Numbered from the stretch's first letter, positions 9,193 to 18,166 are shown. The stretch is DNA of 64,000 bases from JAICXG01 sp036494545 (GCA_036494545.1 DASXOB010000002.1:372001-436000), one strand, 5' to 3'. Notes: a model not told the origin generated them from the letters alone. Translations and numbers: made by a program.

Positions 9193-10007
9193 GTCTTCAA
9201 GGATTTCTTGGTGGCCTAACAATCATATGGCTGGCGACTGTGCCTTTATGCGCGGATACGAGTTTATCGCCCTCTGATCTTAAGCGAATCACCTACGATC
9301 AGCATCTTGGCCAACAGCTTTCGCGCGATCTGGTGTTCCAGGATTCTGATAAGAAGAGAATTGCGCTGGGAGATTTGTTTAACGATAAACCGACGCTTCT
9401 CGTCCTGGGTTATTATCATTGCCCAATGTTGTGCACGCTGATCAACGACGGGCTAATCGAATCGTTGCAGGAGTTGCGTTTTAATGTGGGCCGCGACTTC
9501 AACATTATCGAGTTAAGCATTGATCCAAATGAAACACCGGAGATCGCGGCGGCGAAGAAGCGAGAATATCTGAGGCGCTATGGACGGCCAAAGGCCGAGA
9601 GCGGCTGGCATTTTCTTACCGGTGACGAGGGAACGATTGGGCAGTTGGCAAACGAGCTGGGTTTCCGCTTTAAATACGACCCGGCTTCGCATGAGTATGC
9701 CCATCCAAGCGGGTTTGTTGTCCTCACGCCGGGTGGCGGGGTATCCCGCTACTTCTTTGGTGTTAACTTTAATCCAAATGAGTTGAGAAGCGCTATCATT
9801 GCTGCCGGCAATGGGCAGAAGGGTTCGCTCATTAAGGAACTTATCCTCCTCTGTTGTCGCTATAGCCCGGTCACAGGCAAATATGGCCAGCTCGTTCTAG
9901 TCGTCCTGCGAGTGCTGGGAGTGGGAACGGTCGTTCTTATGGCCTGGTGGATATTGAGTCTGGCACGAGCCGAAACAAGGCGGAACCGATCTCAGGAGGC
10001 GGGCTAA
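9189..10007 (+). CDS. SCO1/SenC-family copper chaperone for the CuA site
   Basis: The 272-residue thioredoxin-fold protein has an N-terminal signal sequence, the copper-binding CPMLC motif in YYHCPMLCTL and a later histidine in EYAHPSGF that fits the third copper ligand. It carries a C-terminal membrane helix (about residues 235-260), less usual than the common N-terminal anchor. SCO proteins deliver copper to, or reduce, the CuA centre of cytochrome c oxidase subunit II, which is the next gene. It overlaps the upstream gene by 4 bases and is separated from coxB by one base. Confidence 0.92.
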   Translation: MSLQGFLGGLTIIWLATVPLCADTSLSPSDLKRITYDQHLGQQLSRDLVFQDSDKKRIALGDLFNDKPTLLVLGYYHCPMLCTLINDGLIESLQELRFNVGRDFNIIELSIDPNETPEIAAAKKREYLRRYGRPKAESGWHFLTGDEGTIGQLANELGFRFKYDPASHEYAHPSGFVVLTPGGGVSRYFFGVNFNPNELRSAIIAAGNGQKGSLIKELILLCCRYSPVTGKYGQLVLVVLRVLGVGTVVLMAWWILSLARAETRRNRSQEAG

Positions 10008-10008
10008 G

Positions 10009-10953
10009 ATGGACAGTTTCCATCTCTTTCCGCCGCAGGCCTCGACGAGCGCGGCACAAGTGGATTGGCTTTTCTTCGGCCTCGTTCTGATGAGTCTTTT
10101 CTTCTGTGTCGTCGTCTTCCTTCCTATCACTTATTTTTCCATTCGTTACCGACGCGGCTCTTCTGCCGACCGCTCTAATCCGTCCTCGGGGAGTAACCTT
10201 TTGGAGAGCGGCTGGACGCTGCTTCCCCTGATCATTTCGATTGGCTTTTTCACCTGGGGGGCGACGATCTATTACCAGATCGAGCGGCCGCCACGAAACG
10301 CCTTGCAGGTGCAGGTGGTAGCCAAACAATGGATGTGGAAGCTGGAGCATGCGGAAGGAAAAAAGGAGATCAATGAGTTGCATCTGCCGCTCGGAGAGGC
10401 GGTGAGTCTGACGATGACTTCGCAGGATGTCATTCATAGCTTCTACGTTCCAGCCTTTCGCGTGAAGCAGGACGTAGTTCCCGGAAAGTATACCACGGAA
10501 TGGTTTCGCCCGACCAGGCTCGGAGAGTTTCATCTCTTCTGTGCGGAATATTGTGGAACTAATCACTCCAAGATGATCGGCCGAGTAGTCGTTATGGAAG
10601 CGGCCGATTACCAACGGTGGCTAACGTCGGGTGAGATGGGCACGGCGATCGCCTTGGAGGGGCGTCGTCTTTTTCGGGACAAGGGATGCAGCGGATGCCA
10701 TGAAGCCAACTCCGTTGTGCATGCGCCACCGCTCGAGGGAATCTATGGAAAACAGGTGCCGCTCGATTCCGGTGAAGTCGTTACGGCGGACGACCAGTAC
10801 ATTCGCGATTCCATTCTTCTGCCGGGTAAACAGATATCTGCCGGCTATGACAACGTCATGCCAAGTTTCACCGGCCACATCAGCGAGAGCGAGGTTATGC
10901 AGATCATCGCCTACCTGAAGTCGATCGGAGACACGCAACCTGACAAGAGATGA
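10009..10953 (+). CDS. coxB: Cytochrome c oxidase subunit II with fused cytochrome c (caa3 type)
   Basis: The 314-residue protein has two N-terminal membrane helices and a cupredoxin domain with the CuA motif CAEYCGTNHSKM (C-x3-C-x3-H-x2-M), preceded by VIHSFYVPAF. A C-terminal cytochrome c domain with CSGCH follows and has a probable axial Met in NVMPSF. The fusion identifies a caa3-type oxidase, in which electrons enter through the attached heme c. The cytochrome domain probably accepts electrons from the alternative complex III encoded upstream. It overlaps coxA by ATGA. Confidence 0.94.
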   Translation: MDSFHLFPPQASTSAAQVDWLFFGLVLMSLFFCVVVFLPITYFSIRYRRGSSADRSNPSSGSNLLESGWTLLPLIISIGFFTWGATIYYQIERPPRNALQVQVVAKQWMWKLEHAEGKKEINELHLPLGEAVSLTMTSQDVIHSFYVPAFRVKQDVVPGKYTTEWFRPTRLGEFHLFCAEYCGTNHSKMIGRVVVMEAADYQRWLTSGEMGTAIALEGRRLFRDKGCSGCHEANSVVHAPPLEGIYGKQVPLDSGEVVTADDQYIRDSILLPGKQISAGYDNVMPSFTGHISESEVMQIIAYLKSIGDTQPDKR

Positions 10954-12629
10954 ACGGACACACCGCAATAAAGTCCGAGAACGCGACCGCGACAATCCTT
11001 GAGACCTCGGGTCGAATCGCGGCGGTAAATTTTCTAAGTCGTGACCATAGTGTTCGCTCCTGGCTCCTCACAACCGACCACAAGCGGATTGGGCTTCTCT
11101 ATCTGTGGACAATTATTCTCTTTTTCACGATCGCGAGTGTGGCCGCAGCAATGATGCGCATTGAATTGCTCACCCCGCAGGGAGATTTGGTCACCTCGGA
11201 GACTTACAACAAACTCTTTACCATCCATGGCGTCCTCATGGTCTGGTTCTTTCTCATTCCATCCATTCCCACGGTGCTCGGGAACTTTGTTATTCCTCTG
11301 ATGATCGGCGCGCGCGACGTCGCGTTTCCGCGACTGAATCTGATGAGCTGGTATATCTTTCTTCTCGGCGGAGCCCTGGCGCTCTGGTCGCTGATTCACG
11401 GCGGGGTGGATACGGGCTGGACTTTCTACACCCCCTATAGCACGACCTACGCTAACTCCCATGTGATATCGATGGCAGCGGGTGTCTTCGTAGCTGGGTT
11501 TTCCTCTATCGTAACGGGGCTCAATTTCATTGTCACCATTCACAAGATGCGGGCTCCGGGGCTGACCTGGTTTCGCCTGCCACTCTTTATCTGGTCGCTC
11601 TACGCCACGAGTCTCATCATGGTGCTGGCAACTCCGGTGCTCGCAATCACTCTTGCCCTGATGTCGGTCGAGCGGTTTTGGGGCGTAGGCATCTTTGATC
11701 CCAAGCTCGGAGGCGATCCGATTCTTTTTCAACATCTCTTTTGGTTTTACTCGCATCCTGCGGTCTACATCATGATCCTGCCTGGAATGGGTGTGATCAG
11801 CGAACTCATCCCCTGTTTCGCGCGCAAGCAGATCTTCGGCTATGCCTGGGTCGCCTGCTGCAGCATGGCCATTGCCGTCCTGGGCTTTATCGTCTGGGGC
11901 CATCATATGTTCGTTAGTTCCCAATCGATCTACGCCGGAATGGTCTTTTCTATTCTGAGTTTTATCGTGGCGGTTCCGTCGGGAATTAAAGTCTTTAATT
12001 GGACCGCGACCCTTTACAAGGGGTCCATCAGTTTTCAGACGCCCATGCTTTATGCCCTGGGCTTCATCGGTCTTTTTACCATTGGTGGGCTTACCGGACT
12101 GTTCCTTGCCTCGCTCGCGGTCGATGTCCATGTAACCGATACCTATTTTGTCGTAGCCCATTTCCATTACATCATGGTGGGAGGAATGGTGATGGCTTTC
12201 ATGGGTGGGTTACACTATTGGTGGCCAAAGATCACCGGCCGACTCTACTCGGAATTTATCGGGAAAACGGCGGCTATTATTACTTTTATCGGATTCAATC
12301 TTACTTTCTTTCCGCAGTTCTTGCTTGGCTATCTTGGAATGCCCCGGCGCTACCATTCTTACCCACCGGAGTTTCAGGTCTTTCATGTTCTTTCCACGGC
12401 AGGCGCGTCGATCCTGGGCGTGGGTTATCTGTTGCCGCTGATCTATCTGCTCTGGTCGCTTAAGTACGGACGCTCTGCGGGGCCTAATCCGTGGCGCGCA
12501 ACGGGATTGGAATGGCAGACCGAATCACCGCCGCCGAAGCATAACTTCCAGTGTACCCCCGTTGTTACCCGCCCTCCTTACCAATACTCGGCGGAAGAGG
12601 ACAAAGAGTTAGCAGTCGCCAATATTTAG
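10950..12629 (+). CDS. coxA: Cytochrome c oxidase subunit I, A2-type heme-copper oxidase
   Basis: The 559-residue protein has about twelve membrane helices and all metal ligands: TIHG (heme a), the CuB histidines in WFYSHPAVY and WGHHMF, and VAHFHY (heme a3/heme a). The usual HPEVY glutamate of A1 oxidases is replaced, giving YSHPAVY. This Tyr-Ser motif defines A2-type oxidases such as the Thermus and Rhodothermus caa3 enzymes. The enzyme reduces O2 to water and pumps protons. No subunit III or IV gene follows; the next gene is a lipid-kinase-family protein. Confidence 0.95.
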   Translation: MNGHTAIKSENATATILETSGRIAAVNFLSRDHSVRSWLLTTDHKRIGLLYLWTIILFFTIASVAAAMMRIELLTPQGDLVTSETYNKLFTIHGVLMVWFFLIPSIPTVLGNFVIPLMIGARDVAFPRLNLMSWYIFLLGGALALWSLIHGGVDTGWTFYTPYSTTYANSHVISMAAGVFVAGFSSIVTGLNFIVTIHKMRAPGLTWFRLPLFIWSLYATSLIMVLATPVLAITLALMSVERFWGVGIFDPKLGGDPILFQHLFWFYSHPAVYIMILPGMGVISELIPCFARKQIFGYAWVACCSMAIAVLGFIVWGHHMFVSSQSIYAGMVFSILSFIVAVPSGIKVFNWTATLYKGSISFQTPMLYALGFIGLFTIGGLTGLFLASLAVDVHVTDTYFVVAHFHYIMVGGMVMAFMGGLHYWWPKITGRLYSEFIGKTAAIITFIGFNLTFFPQFLLGYLGMPRRYHSYPPEFQVFHVLSTAGASILGVGYLLPLIYLLWSLKYGRSAGPNPWRATGLEWQTESPPPKHNFQCTPVVTRPPYQYSAEEDKELAVANI

Positions 12630-12650
12630 ATCGTGGTTTAGATAGGCTCG

Positions 12651-13559
12651 GTGGCGAAATGTATCGAGGTCATTCTCAATGCTGGTTCGGGCGCACAACG
12701 TGCCCGGGAAGCGAGCGCAAAGCTGGAGAAAGTCTTCCGAGAATCAGACAGGCCCTTTAACATATCGGTCAGCCAGGGCGAGGAATTGGTGCGGCTGGCA
12801 CGCGAAAAAGCGACGAGCGAATGCGAGATCCTGGTAGCCGCCGGAGGCGATGGAACGATCTGCACGGTAGGAGAAGTGGCGTTGCATACCGGCAAGACCC
12901 TGGGGGTAATTCCGCTTGGCACGTTTAACTATTTTGCCCGCAATCTTGCGATCCCACTCGATATCGAAGCGGCGGCGCGAGTTATCCTAAATGGTTGCCA
13001 GGTTCGAGCTTCGGTCTTGGACTTGGATGGACGGCTGGTGCTGAATAACTCTAGTCTTGGAATTCACCCGGGAGTGCTCATAAAGCGGCGAGAGTTATAT
13101 CGTCGCTTCGGTCGCAGTCAGCTAAGTGCCTATCTCTCGGTGATTCTGAGTGCGTTTCGTTCGCCGCCGCGATTGCGAGTGCGGTTGGCGACGAAAGAAG
13201 GCGAGGTGGTGCGTGAGACACCCGCCGTGCTTGTCTGTTCGAATGCCTATCAGGTGGAGACTTTCAAATTGGTCGGGAGAGAATGTCTGGACCGGGGTAA
13301 ATTTGTTGTCTATGTCGCGCGCATGTCCGGGCGATATACTGTCTTTCGGCTTGGCCTTCGCACCGTGCTTCGCCAGCTCAGGATGCAAACGGATTACGAG
13401 GTGTTTTGCGCGCAGGACGTGACGATTGACGCCATCCGGCACAAACACCTGCGGGCGGCGGTGGACGGCGAGTTAGAGAGATTGCAAAGTCCGATGCGGT
13501 TTCGAATCGCGCCGAGAGAGTTGATTGTCCTCGCGCCACGAGAGGGCGAGGCCGAGTGA
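12651..13559 (+). CDS. Diacylglycerol kinase catalytic-domain protein (DagK/YegS family)
   Basis: The 302-residue protein, read from a GTG start, has the nucleotide-binding VAAGGDGTI motif at about residue 64 and LGVIPLGTFNYFARN shortly after. A C-terminal region with AAVDGELER is typical of the DagK/sphingosine kinase/YegS fold. Members phosphorylate diacylglycerol or related lipids with ATP at the membrane; the specific lipid is not evident. It follows coxA by about 20 bases and may be co-transcribed. It ends before a strong hairpin (13642-13673). Confidence 0.88.
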   Translation: MAKCIEVILNAGSGAQRAREASAKLEKVFRESDRPFNISVSQGEELVRLAREKATSECEILVAAGGDGTICTVGEVALHTGKTLGVIPLGTFNYFARNLAIPLDIEAAARVILNGCQVRASVLDLDGRLVLNNSSLGIHPGVLIKRRELYRRFGRSQLSAYLSVILSAFRSPPRLRVRLATKEGEVVRETPAVLVCSNAYQVETFKLVGRECLDRGKFVVYVARMSGRYTVFRLGLRTVLRQLRMQTDYEVFCAQDVTIDAIRHKHLRAAVDGELERLQSPMRFRIAPRELIVLAPREGEAE

Positions 13560-13641
13560 GAAATCGGCTGGGCTCGCTCTGATTTCCAAACGCCCTGCTT
13601 GTTATTCTAAGAAGCGCGGGACGCGTTTCTGTACAGCAAAA

Positions 13642-13673
13642 ATCTTCCCCCGGGGTCAGGCCCGGAGGAAGAT
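13642..13673. terminator. Bidirectional hairpin terminator between convergent genes
   Basis: ATCTTCCCCCGGG and CCCGGAGGAAGAT form a 13-base-pair stem (one G-U equivalent) around a GTCAGG loop. On the minus strand the stem is followed by a T-run (ATTTTTG), so it fits a Rho-independent terminator for the Thr-rich lipoprotein gene. On the plus strand the trailing T-tract is weak. It lies between the convergent lipid-kinase and lipoprotein genes. Confidence 0.75.
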
Positions 13674-13698
13674 CTTGCCTTTACAGGTAAAGATTAAA

Positions 13699-13986
13699 TT
13701 AAGGGGTGGGCGACGCTTCGGTCGTCGTGGACTCCGTGGTGGTCGACTCTGTGGTACTGCCTTCACTGGCAGGACTCGTCGTGGCCATAGGAGTGGATTC
13801 AGCCGGGCTCGTGGTAACGGTAGTATTGTTAGTCGTGCTCTCCGTTGTCGACGCAGGCGGATTCACCACCGTCGTGTTATTTTCGGTCGTCTCCGCCGGT
13901 GAAGCCGCCGGGGCCGCCGTTTCGGTTTTTTGTTCGCACGCCACGAGGAGCGCGGCGCCCGCCAGGATGCAGATATATTTCTTCAT
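13699..13986 (-). CDS. Thr/Ser-rich small lipoprotein
   Basis: Starting at ATG 13986, the 95-residue product has a lipoprotein signal (KKYICILAGAALLVAC) with the lipidated Cys followed by EQK. The rest is low complexity, dominated by Thr, Ser, Ala and Pro with TTES/TTVT-like imperfect repeats. Such tails are flexible and often act as surface linkers or are glycosylated; no enzymatic function is indicated. An upstream in-frame ATG at 14007 would precede the signal and is less likely. Confidence 0.72.
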   Translation of the reverse strand: MKKYICILAGAALLVACEQKTETAAPAASPAETTENNTTVVNPPASTTESTTNNTTVTTSPAESTPMATTSPASEGSTTESTTTESTTTEASPTP

Positions 13987-14094
13987 AGGTAATGGATGAA
14001 GGCCCATGTTGGGTTAACTATTGAATCGGGGCAAGCGAACTTTTCGGCTCTGCGTGATTTTTATTTTCCGGGGTCAGACACGAAAGAGGTTCGG

Positions 14095-15222
14095 CTATGA
14101 CGGAAATGCGACGTCGTTAGGCGTCGGGAATGGCGGCTCGTAAGGCAGGCCGTGCGCCTCCGCCACTGCGCGGCAGGTGAGCCGGCCATCGATGGTATTG
14201 ATGCCGCCGACAAGCGCCGGCTGGCGTTCGCAGGCTTCCTTTAAGCCGAGATCGGCCAGCAACTCTACATAGCGATAAGTGATGTTCGTCAGGGCCTGAG
14301 TCGCGGTGCGCGCGTAAGCCGCCGGCATGTTGGCCACGCAGTAATGAATCACGCCTTCTTCGACGTAGATAGGATCCTGGTGGGTGGTGGGCCGTGAAGT
14401 TTCCACACATCCGCCCTGGTCGATCGCAATATCGACCAGCACGCTGCCGGCGCGCATTTTGCGCAGCATTTCGCGCGTAATCAGTTTGGGGGCTTTGGCA
14501 CCAGGGACGAGCACCGCGCCGATAAGCAGGTCGATCGAGGGCATCAACTCCTGCAAATGCGCTTCGCTCGAATAGAGCGTGTGCGCGGTGTGCATCGTGA
14601 TATCGAGAAAGCGCATTCGTTCCAAGTCGACTTCGAGAATCGTGACGTCTGCTGCGAGGCCGGTCGCCATTCGCGCCGCGTTCACGCCCGAGGTGCCGCC
14701 GCCGAGCACGACCACACGTCCCGGGAGCACACCCGGCACGCCGCCCAGCAGCACGCCGTTCCCGCCATTGTGCTTTGCCAGGAAATAGGCACCCATCACA
14801 ACCGACATGCGGCCGGCGATCTCACTCATAGGCTCGAGCAGCGGAAGCCGGTTGCCAACCTGAATCGTTTCATAAGCGACGCCGGTAACACCCGATTTGA
14901 GCAGGGCTTCGGTCAACTGCTTGCTCGCCGCGAGATGGAGATAAGTGAAAAGAATTTGTCCTTTGCGCAGCAGCTCCCATTCGACCGGCAGCGGCTCTTT
15001 CACTTTCACGATCATGTCCGCCTGCCGAAAAAGATCGGGTGCGTTATCGACAATTTTCGCGCCCGCCGCGGCATAATTAGCATCGGGGTAACCGGTGCCG
15101 GCGCCCGCACCCTTTTGGACCAGCACGGCATGGCCACGTTTTGTCAGTTGGTAGGCTGCGGATGGCAGGAGACTGACGCGATTTTCCTGCTGCTTAATTT
15201 CTTTCGGGACGCCAATAATCAT
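14095..15222 (-). CDS. ald: Alanine dehydrogenase
   Basis: Starting at ATG 15222 (MIIGVPKEIKQQENRVSLLP) the product is 375 residues, normal for the family. It has the catalytic region KVKEPLP with Lys and YLHLAA with His, and the NAD-binding loop VVLGGGTSGVNAARMA. The VPGAKAPKLI and DIAIDQGGCVETSRPTTH segments are also typical. The enzyme interconverts L-alanine and pyruvate plus ammonia with NAD. A longer frame upstream runs into the 37-base gap to the AlgH gene and is not needed. The penultimate codons contain the word GCCTAACGA (14114-14122) read as P-N-D. Confidence 0.95.
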   Translation of the reverse strand: MIIGVPKEIKQQENRVSLLPSAAYQLTKRGHAVLVQKGAGAGTGYPDANYAAAGAKIVDNAPDLFRQADMIVKVKEPLPVEWELLRKGQILFTYLHLAASKQLTEALLKSGVTGVAYETIQVGNRLPLLEPMSEIAGRMSVVMGAYFLAKHNGGNGVLLGGVPGVLPGRVVVLGGGTSGVNAARMATGLAADVTILEVDLERMRFLDITMHTAHTLYSSEAHLQELMPSIDLLIGAVLVPGAKAPKLITREMLRKMRAGSVLVDIAIDQGGCVETSRPTTHQDPIYVEEGVIHYCVANMPAAYARTATQALTNITYRYVELLADLGLKEACERQPALVGGINTIDGRLTCRAVAEAHGLPYEPPFPTPNDVAFPS

Positions 15223-15258
15223 ATGCGCGAAGCTTTTCGCACCGAACAAGGCACGAAG

Positions 15259-15900
15259 CTAGTTCAAAGAAGGATCGTCGGGCGCGGCCGAGAGCATCTT
15301 GAACCACGGCCCAAGTCCCCGCATGATCTCGAACCAAAGTCGCGGCAATCGTTCAGGGCGGAGGGCTTCGCGGGTCGGTTTTTGCAGTACCCACGCATTC
15401 TGGCGCAATTCATTTTCAAGCTGACCGGCAGTCCAACCGGCGTAGCCGACAAAGGCGCGGATCGCGGTGTGATCTTTCTCGGCCATTTTATCGGCGTCCT
15501 CCAGAGCGACATTTGAAGTCAGGCGAAGCGAGTCTATCCCATTCCAATCGAAAGAAGCGAACATCAACTGATTGGTGCCGACGGGACCGCCGAGAAAAAC
15601 CGGGACATCGGCGAGCGCGGCGGGCGGCGGTTCGGTGACCAGGTCGGAGACGTGTTTGTCGAGCGGCCGATTGACGATCAGGCCGAGCGCACCTTGCGTC
15701 GTGTCATGCGAGGAAATAAAAAGAACGCTCCGCCGAAAATTTGGATCCAGCATGCTGGGATGTGCGACAAGAAGCAGGCCGGTAAAATTCTGTGGCTCAC
15801 TTGACGGAAGACGCACAGCAAAAATAGAAGGCTCAGTCGCGACAAGTGCAAGTTCGCGGGAGACGGCGAGTCGACGACAAAAGGACGAGAGCCAACGCAT
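15259..15900 (-). CDS. YqgE/AlgH family protein (UPF0301)
   Basis: The 213-residue protein contains the UPF0301 signature: GLLLVAHPSMLDPNFRRSVLFI, then GALGLIVNRPL, VFLGGPVGTNQLM and FVGYAGWTAGQLENEL. AlgH homologues are small soluble proteins of poorly defined regulatory function. The first about 40 residues are not typical, so a start at an internal site is possible. It lies 36 bases upstream of ald on the same strand and is probably co-transcribed. A GCCTAACGA word (15905-15913) sits immediately upstream of the proposed start. Confidence 0.88.
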   Translation of the reverse strand: MRWLSSFCRRLAVSRELALVATEPSIFAVRLPSSEPQNFTGLLLVAHPSMLDPNFRRSVLFISSHDTTQGALGLIVNRPLDKHVSDLVTEPPPAALADVPVFLGGPVGTNQLMFASFDWNGIDSLRLTSNVALEDADKMAEKDHTAIRAFVGYAGWTAGQLENELRQNAWVLQKPTREALRPERLPRLWFEIMRGLGPWFKMLSAAPDDPSLN

Positions 15901-16008
15901 ACTCGCCTAACGAATGAGTCGCGTGAACTTTTCCAGGCAAAGCGAGTGGAAAATCAGCCGCCGCAAGGAAAGAGTCAGATTCTGCGTCCAGACAAAGTAG
16001 AAAGGTCG

Positions 16009-16080
16009 CAGCGCATACGGGGATCGAACCCGTGCACCGGCCTTGAGAGGGCCGTGTCCTAACCACTAGACGAATGCGCC
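16009..16080 (-). tRNA. tRNA-Glu (anticodon CUC)
   Basis: The minus strand folds as a cloverleaf: acceptor GGCGCAT with ATGCGCT (one G-U pair), a D-arm containing GTCTAGTGGTTAGGAC, anticodon stem CGGCC/GGCCG with loop CTCTCAA, and T-arm ACGGG TTCGATC CCCGT. The anticodon CUC reads GAG (Glu). CCA is not encoded. Confidence 0.95.
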
Positions 16081-16142
16081 GTTTTCGCTCCCGCATTTTA
16101 GCCGCACTTTGATGGGCGGCAAGAAGCCGATTGATCGTTCGC

Positions 16143-16808
16143 TCAGGGGCGAACTTTTTGGGTGGCACGCGCCTGCACCGGCGTGGGGGCTTTAACTGGA
16201 GCGGCGACCGCGGCCGCCGCTGCCTCTTTGGCCAAAGCAGCCGCTGCAGCCTCGTCTGTTTGGTGACGCACGTGCGGCTGGAGCAAGGTCAATTGATGGG
16301 CGGCCTTTAGCGCAATGACATAACCTTGAAGATCGGGAGTGGTAGCCAGTTGATGAAGTTTTCCGTAGTAGGCCTCGTAGTAGGTCTTGAGCCGATGGCG
16401 TCGTTCCAGGTCAGTCCGCGCGGCGTCGGCGGCAGCGCGGAGGGTGTGCAACTCGGAGTCATTACGGATTCGCGTTTCCAAAGTCACCATTTGCAGATGA
16501 AGGCGCTGTTCATCGGCTATTTTGCCTAACGATGTTTCCTTGAAAAGATCGTTCAGTTTTTCCAGCTCAGGCGCAATGGGCGATTTCGGCAACGCTTCGG
16601 GTGGCGGCAAAATATTGGGCGGAATAAGCGACGGAGGTTCGATAGGAGCGGTCGGCGAAGGCGACGCCGCGGGCAAAGCAGCGGGTAGCTCCGCACGTGC
16701 GGCCTGAATGGGGGTATTGGCAGGAGTGGGCGAGGATTGTGCCCAAAGTCCGGCAGCGAGAAGGATGGGCAGCACACAAAGAAATCGCGCGAACAATCTT
16801 GGCTTCAT
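16143..16808 (-). CDS. Secreted Pro/Ala-rich helical protein of unknown function
   Basis: The start at ATG 16808 gives 221 residues beginning MKPRLFARFLCVLPILLAAG, a signal peptide cleaved near LWAQSS. A Pro-rich linker follows, then a helical, probably coiled-coil domain of about 120 residues (EKLNDLFKETSLGKIADEQR, and LRAAADAARTDLERRHRL). The Ala/Pro-rich tail ends in KVRP. A longer upstream frame overlaps the tRNA-Pro gene and is rejected. No family is recognised. It sits between two minus-strand tRNA genes. A GCCTAACGA word (16524-16532) encodes S-L-G. Confidence 0.75.
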   Translation of the reverse strand: MKPRLFARFLCVLPILLAAGLWAQSSPTPANTPIQAARAELPAALPAASPSPTAPIEPPSLIPPNILPPPEALPKSPIAPELEKLNDLFKETSLGKIADEQRLHLQMVTLETRIRNDSELHTLRAAADAARTDLERRHRLKTYYEAYYGKLHQLATTPDLQGYVIALKAAHQLTLLQPHVRHQTDEAAAAALAKEAAAAAVAAPVKAPTPVQARATQKVRP

Positions 16809-16878
16809 TTCTGGTCGTGCATGGTCTTCGGCCGTGGCGCGTTCGCAGGACGTACACGAACACCTGAGAGGGCGCCAC

Positions 16879-16952
16879 TCGGGGTGACAGGATTCGAACC
16901 TGCGGCCTCGTGGTCCCAAACCACGCGCTCTACCAAGCTAAGCTACACCCCG
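16879..16952 (-). tRNA. tRNA-Pro (anticodon UGG)
   Basis: On the minus strand CGGGGTG pairs with CACCCCG in the acceptor stem. The D-arm contains GTAGCTTAGCTTGGTAGAGC, the anticodon stem CGTGG/CCACG encloses TTTGGGA (anticodon UGG), and the T-arm CAGG TTCGAAT CCTG is complete. The discriminator base is A and CCA is not encoded. Confidence 0.95.
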
Positions 16953-17174
16953 GAAACAAGCCCTTCATAGCATGAGAGAGATCAGGATGCATCTTAAGTT
17001 TAGTTTCGTCTCGCATCGCGATGGTTCGCACCTTTGATTCCACGATGTATCAATTTGCCCAAATGAACTTTATTGCGCCTCACGGACAAAAATTGCTTGC
17101 CCTCTTAAAGGCTGCCGCCGAAACTGCGCCTTCGCTCGTCCCACGGCCGGCGACCTGCTTCCACGCCCTCACCT

Positions 17175-18065
17175 ATGTTTAAGAACGAGAAGTTCAATGC
17201 TGCCATCTTCACGATTCTCGTCGTGCTCCAACTGCTTGGTGTCGCCGCGCTTTGGACCCGCTTCCAGCTGGTTTATCTGCCAGTCATGCTGGGGATTTAT
17301 CTCTGGATTGGACTTGGCACGACCCTTTATCTCCATCGCTACCTTACCCACCGCGGGTTTGAGATGGCAGGCTGGCTTAAGTTCTTTTTCGCCACCGGCT
17401 CGGCCATTGGGCTGGCGGGCGACCCTGTTACCTGGGTAGGAGATCACCGCTTTCATCATCTGAAATCGGATACCGAACAGGACATTCACAGCCCGCGCCA
17501 CGGCTTTCCCTACGCCCACATGATGTGGTTGATTCGCAAGCCGCGCTCCTTTCGCGAGCGTTCCCTGCGTTACGCGGCTGATGTTCGCCGGATCTGGTAT
17601 TGCAAGCTTTGGGAAAGCCACGTCTTCTATGTCCTGCCCCATGTCATTGTCGCTGCCAGCCTCTGGTTGACGCTCGGTGGTGCCGGCTTGCTCTGGTGTC
17701 TGTATGTGCCAATCGCGATTGCCTATAATTGGACCTGGGCGGTGAACTCAATCTGCCACATGAAACAGTTCGGCTATCGCCGCTTCGAAACGTCTGACGA
17801 GAGCAAGAACAACTTCTGGGTTGGCCTCGGCGCGCTCGGCGAGGGTTATCATAACAATCATCACGCCAAACCGCGCTGCGCGGCCCATGGTTTGAAGTGG
17901 TGGGAATTCGATTTCACTCGCTACTGCATCTGGACGCTGGAAAAAGTTCACCTGGCCTGGAACGTCGTTTGGCCAGAGGAAGAAACGGAAGAGGAACCGA
18001 TCGAAGAAACGTACGCTGCCGAAGCCGGGACCATCCTGGTCCAGCAGCCAGATCCGACGCTTTAG
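17175..18065 (+). CDS. Acyl-CoA/acyl-lipid delta-9 fatty acid desaturase
   Basis: The 296-residue membrane protein has the three histidine boxes of membrane desaturases: HRYLTH (about residue 56), HRFHH (about 94) and HNNHH (about 229). Paired hydrophobic helices lie between them. These bind a di-iron centre that introduces a double bond into saturated acyl chains. It is of the stearoyl-CoA desaturase type, about 300 residues, with an acidic C-terminal tail (EEETEEEPIEE). Its electron donor is not encoded nearby. No operon partner is obvious; the ClC gene starts 100 bases downstream. Confidence 0.92.
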   Translation: MFKNEKFNAAIFTILVVLQLLGVAALWTRFQLVYLPVMLGIYLWIGLGTTLYLHRYLTHRGFEMAGWLKFFFATGSAIGLAGDPVTWVGDHRFHHLKSDTEQDIHSPRHGFPYAHMMWLIRKPRSFRERSLRYAADVRRIWYCKLWESHVFYVLPHVIVAASLWLTLGGAGLLWCLYVPIAIAYNWTWAVNSICHMKQFGYRRFETSDESKNNFWVGLGALGEGYHNNHHAKPRCAAHGLKWWEFDFTRYCIWTLEKVHLAWNVVWPEEETEEEPIEETYAAEAGTILVQQPDPTL

Positions 18066-18166
18066 CTTTTCGTTAGGGAAATCGCGTCCTTTGATCGCGC
18101 CGGTTTTCGCTTCTCTCTTTCCCTCGTTGCCCGCCGTCGCGTGCCGAGTTTAGTGGCAGGCGAACA

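Noticed and set aside
11034..12167. Long minus-strand ORF (377 codons) opposite coxA.
   Set aside because: It lies entirely within coxA, which has every metal ligand and clear homology. The antisense frame is rich in Arg, Gly and Asp and has no recognisable domain; such frames arise from codon bias in the sense gene.
16737..16970. Plus-strand frame covering the tRNA-Pro gene, containing GVTGFEPAASWSQTTRSTKL.
   Set aside because: This peptide is the well-known spurious translation of a tRNA in reverse; the region is a structural RNA gene on the minus strand.
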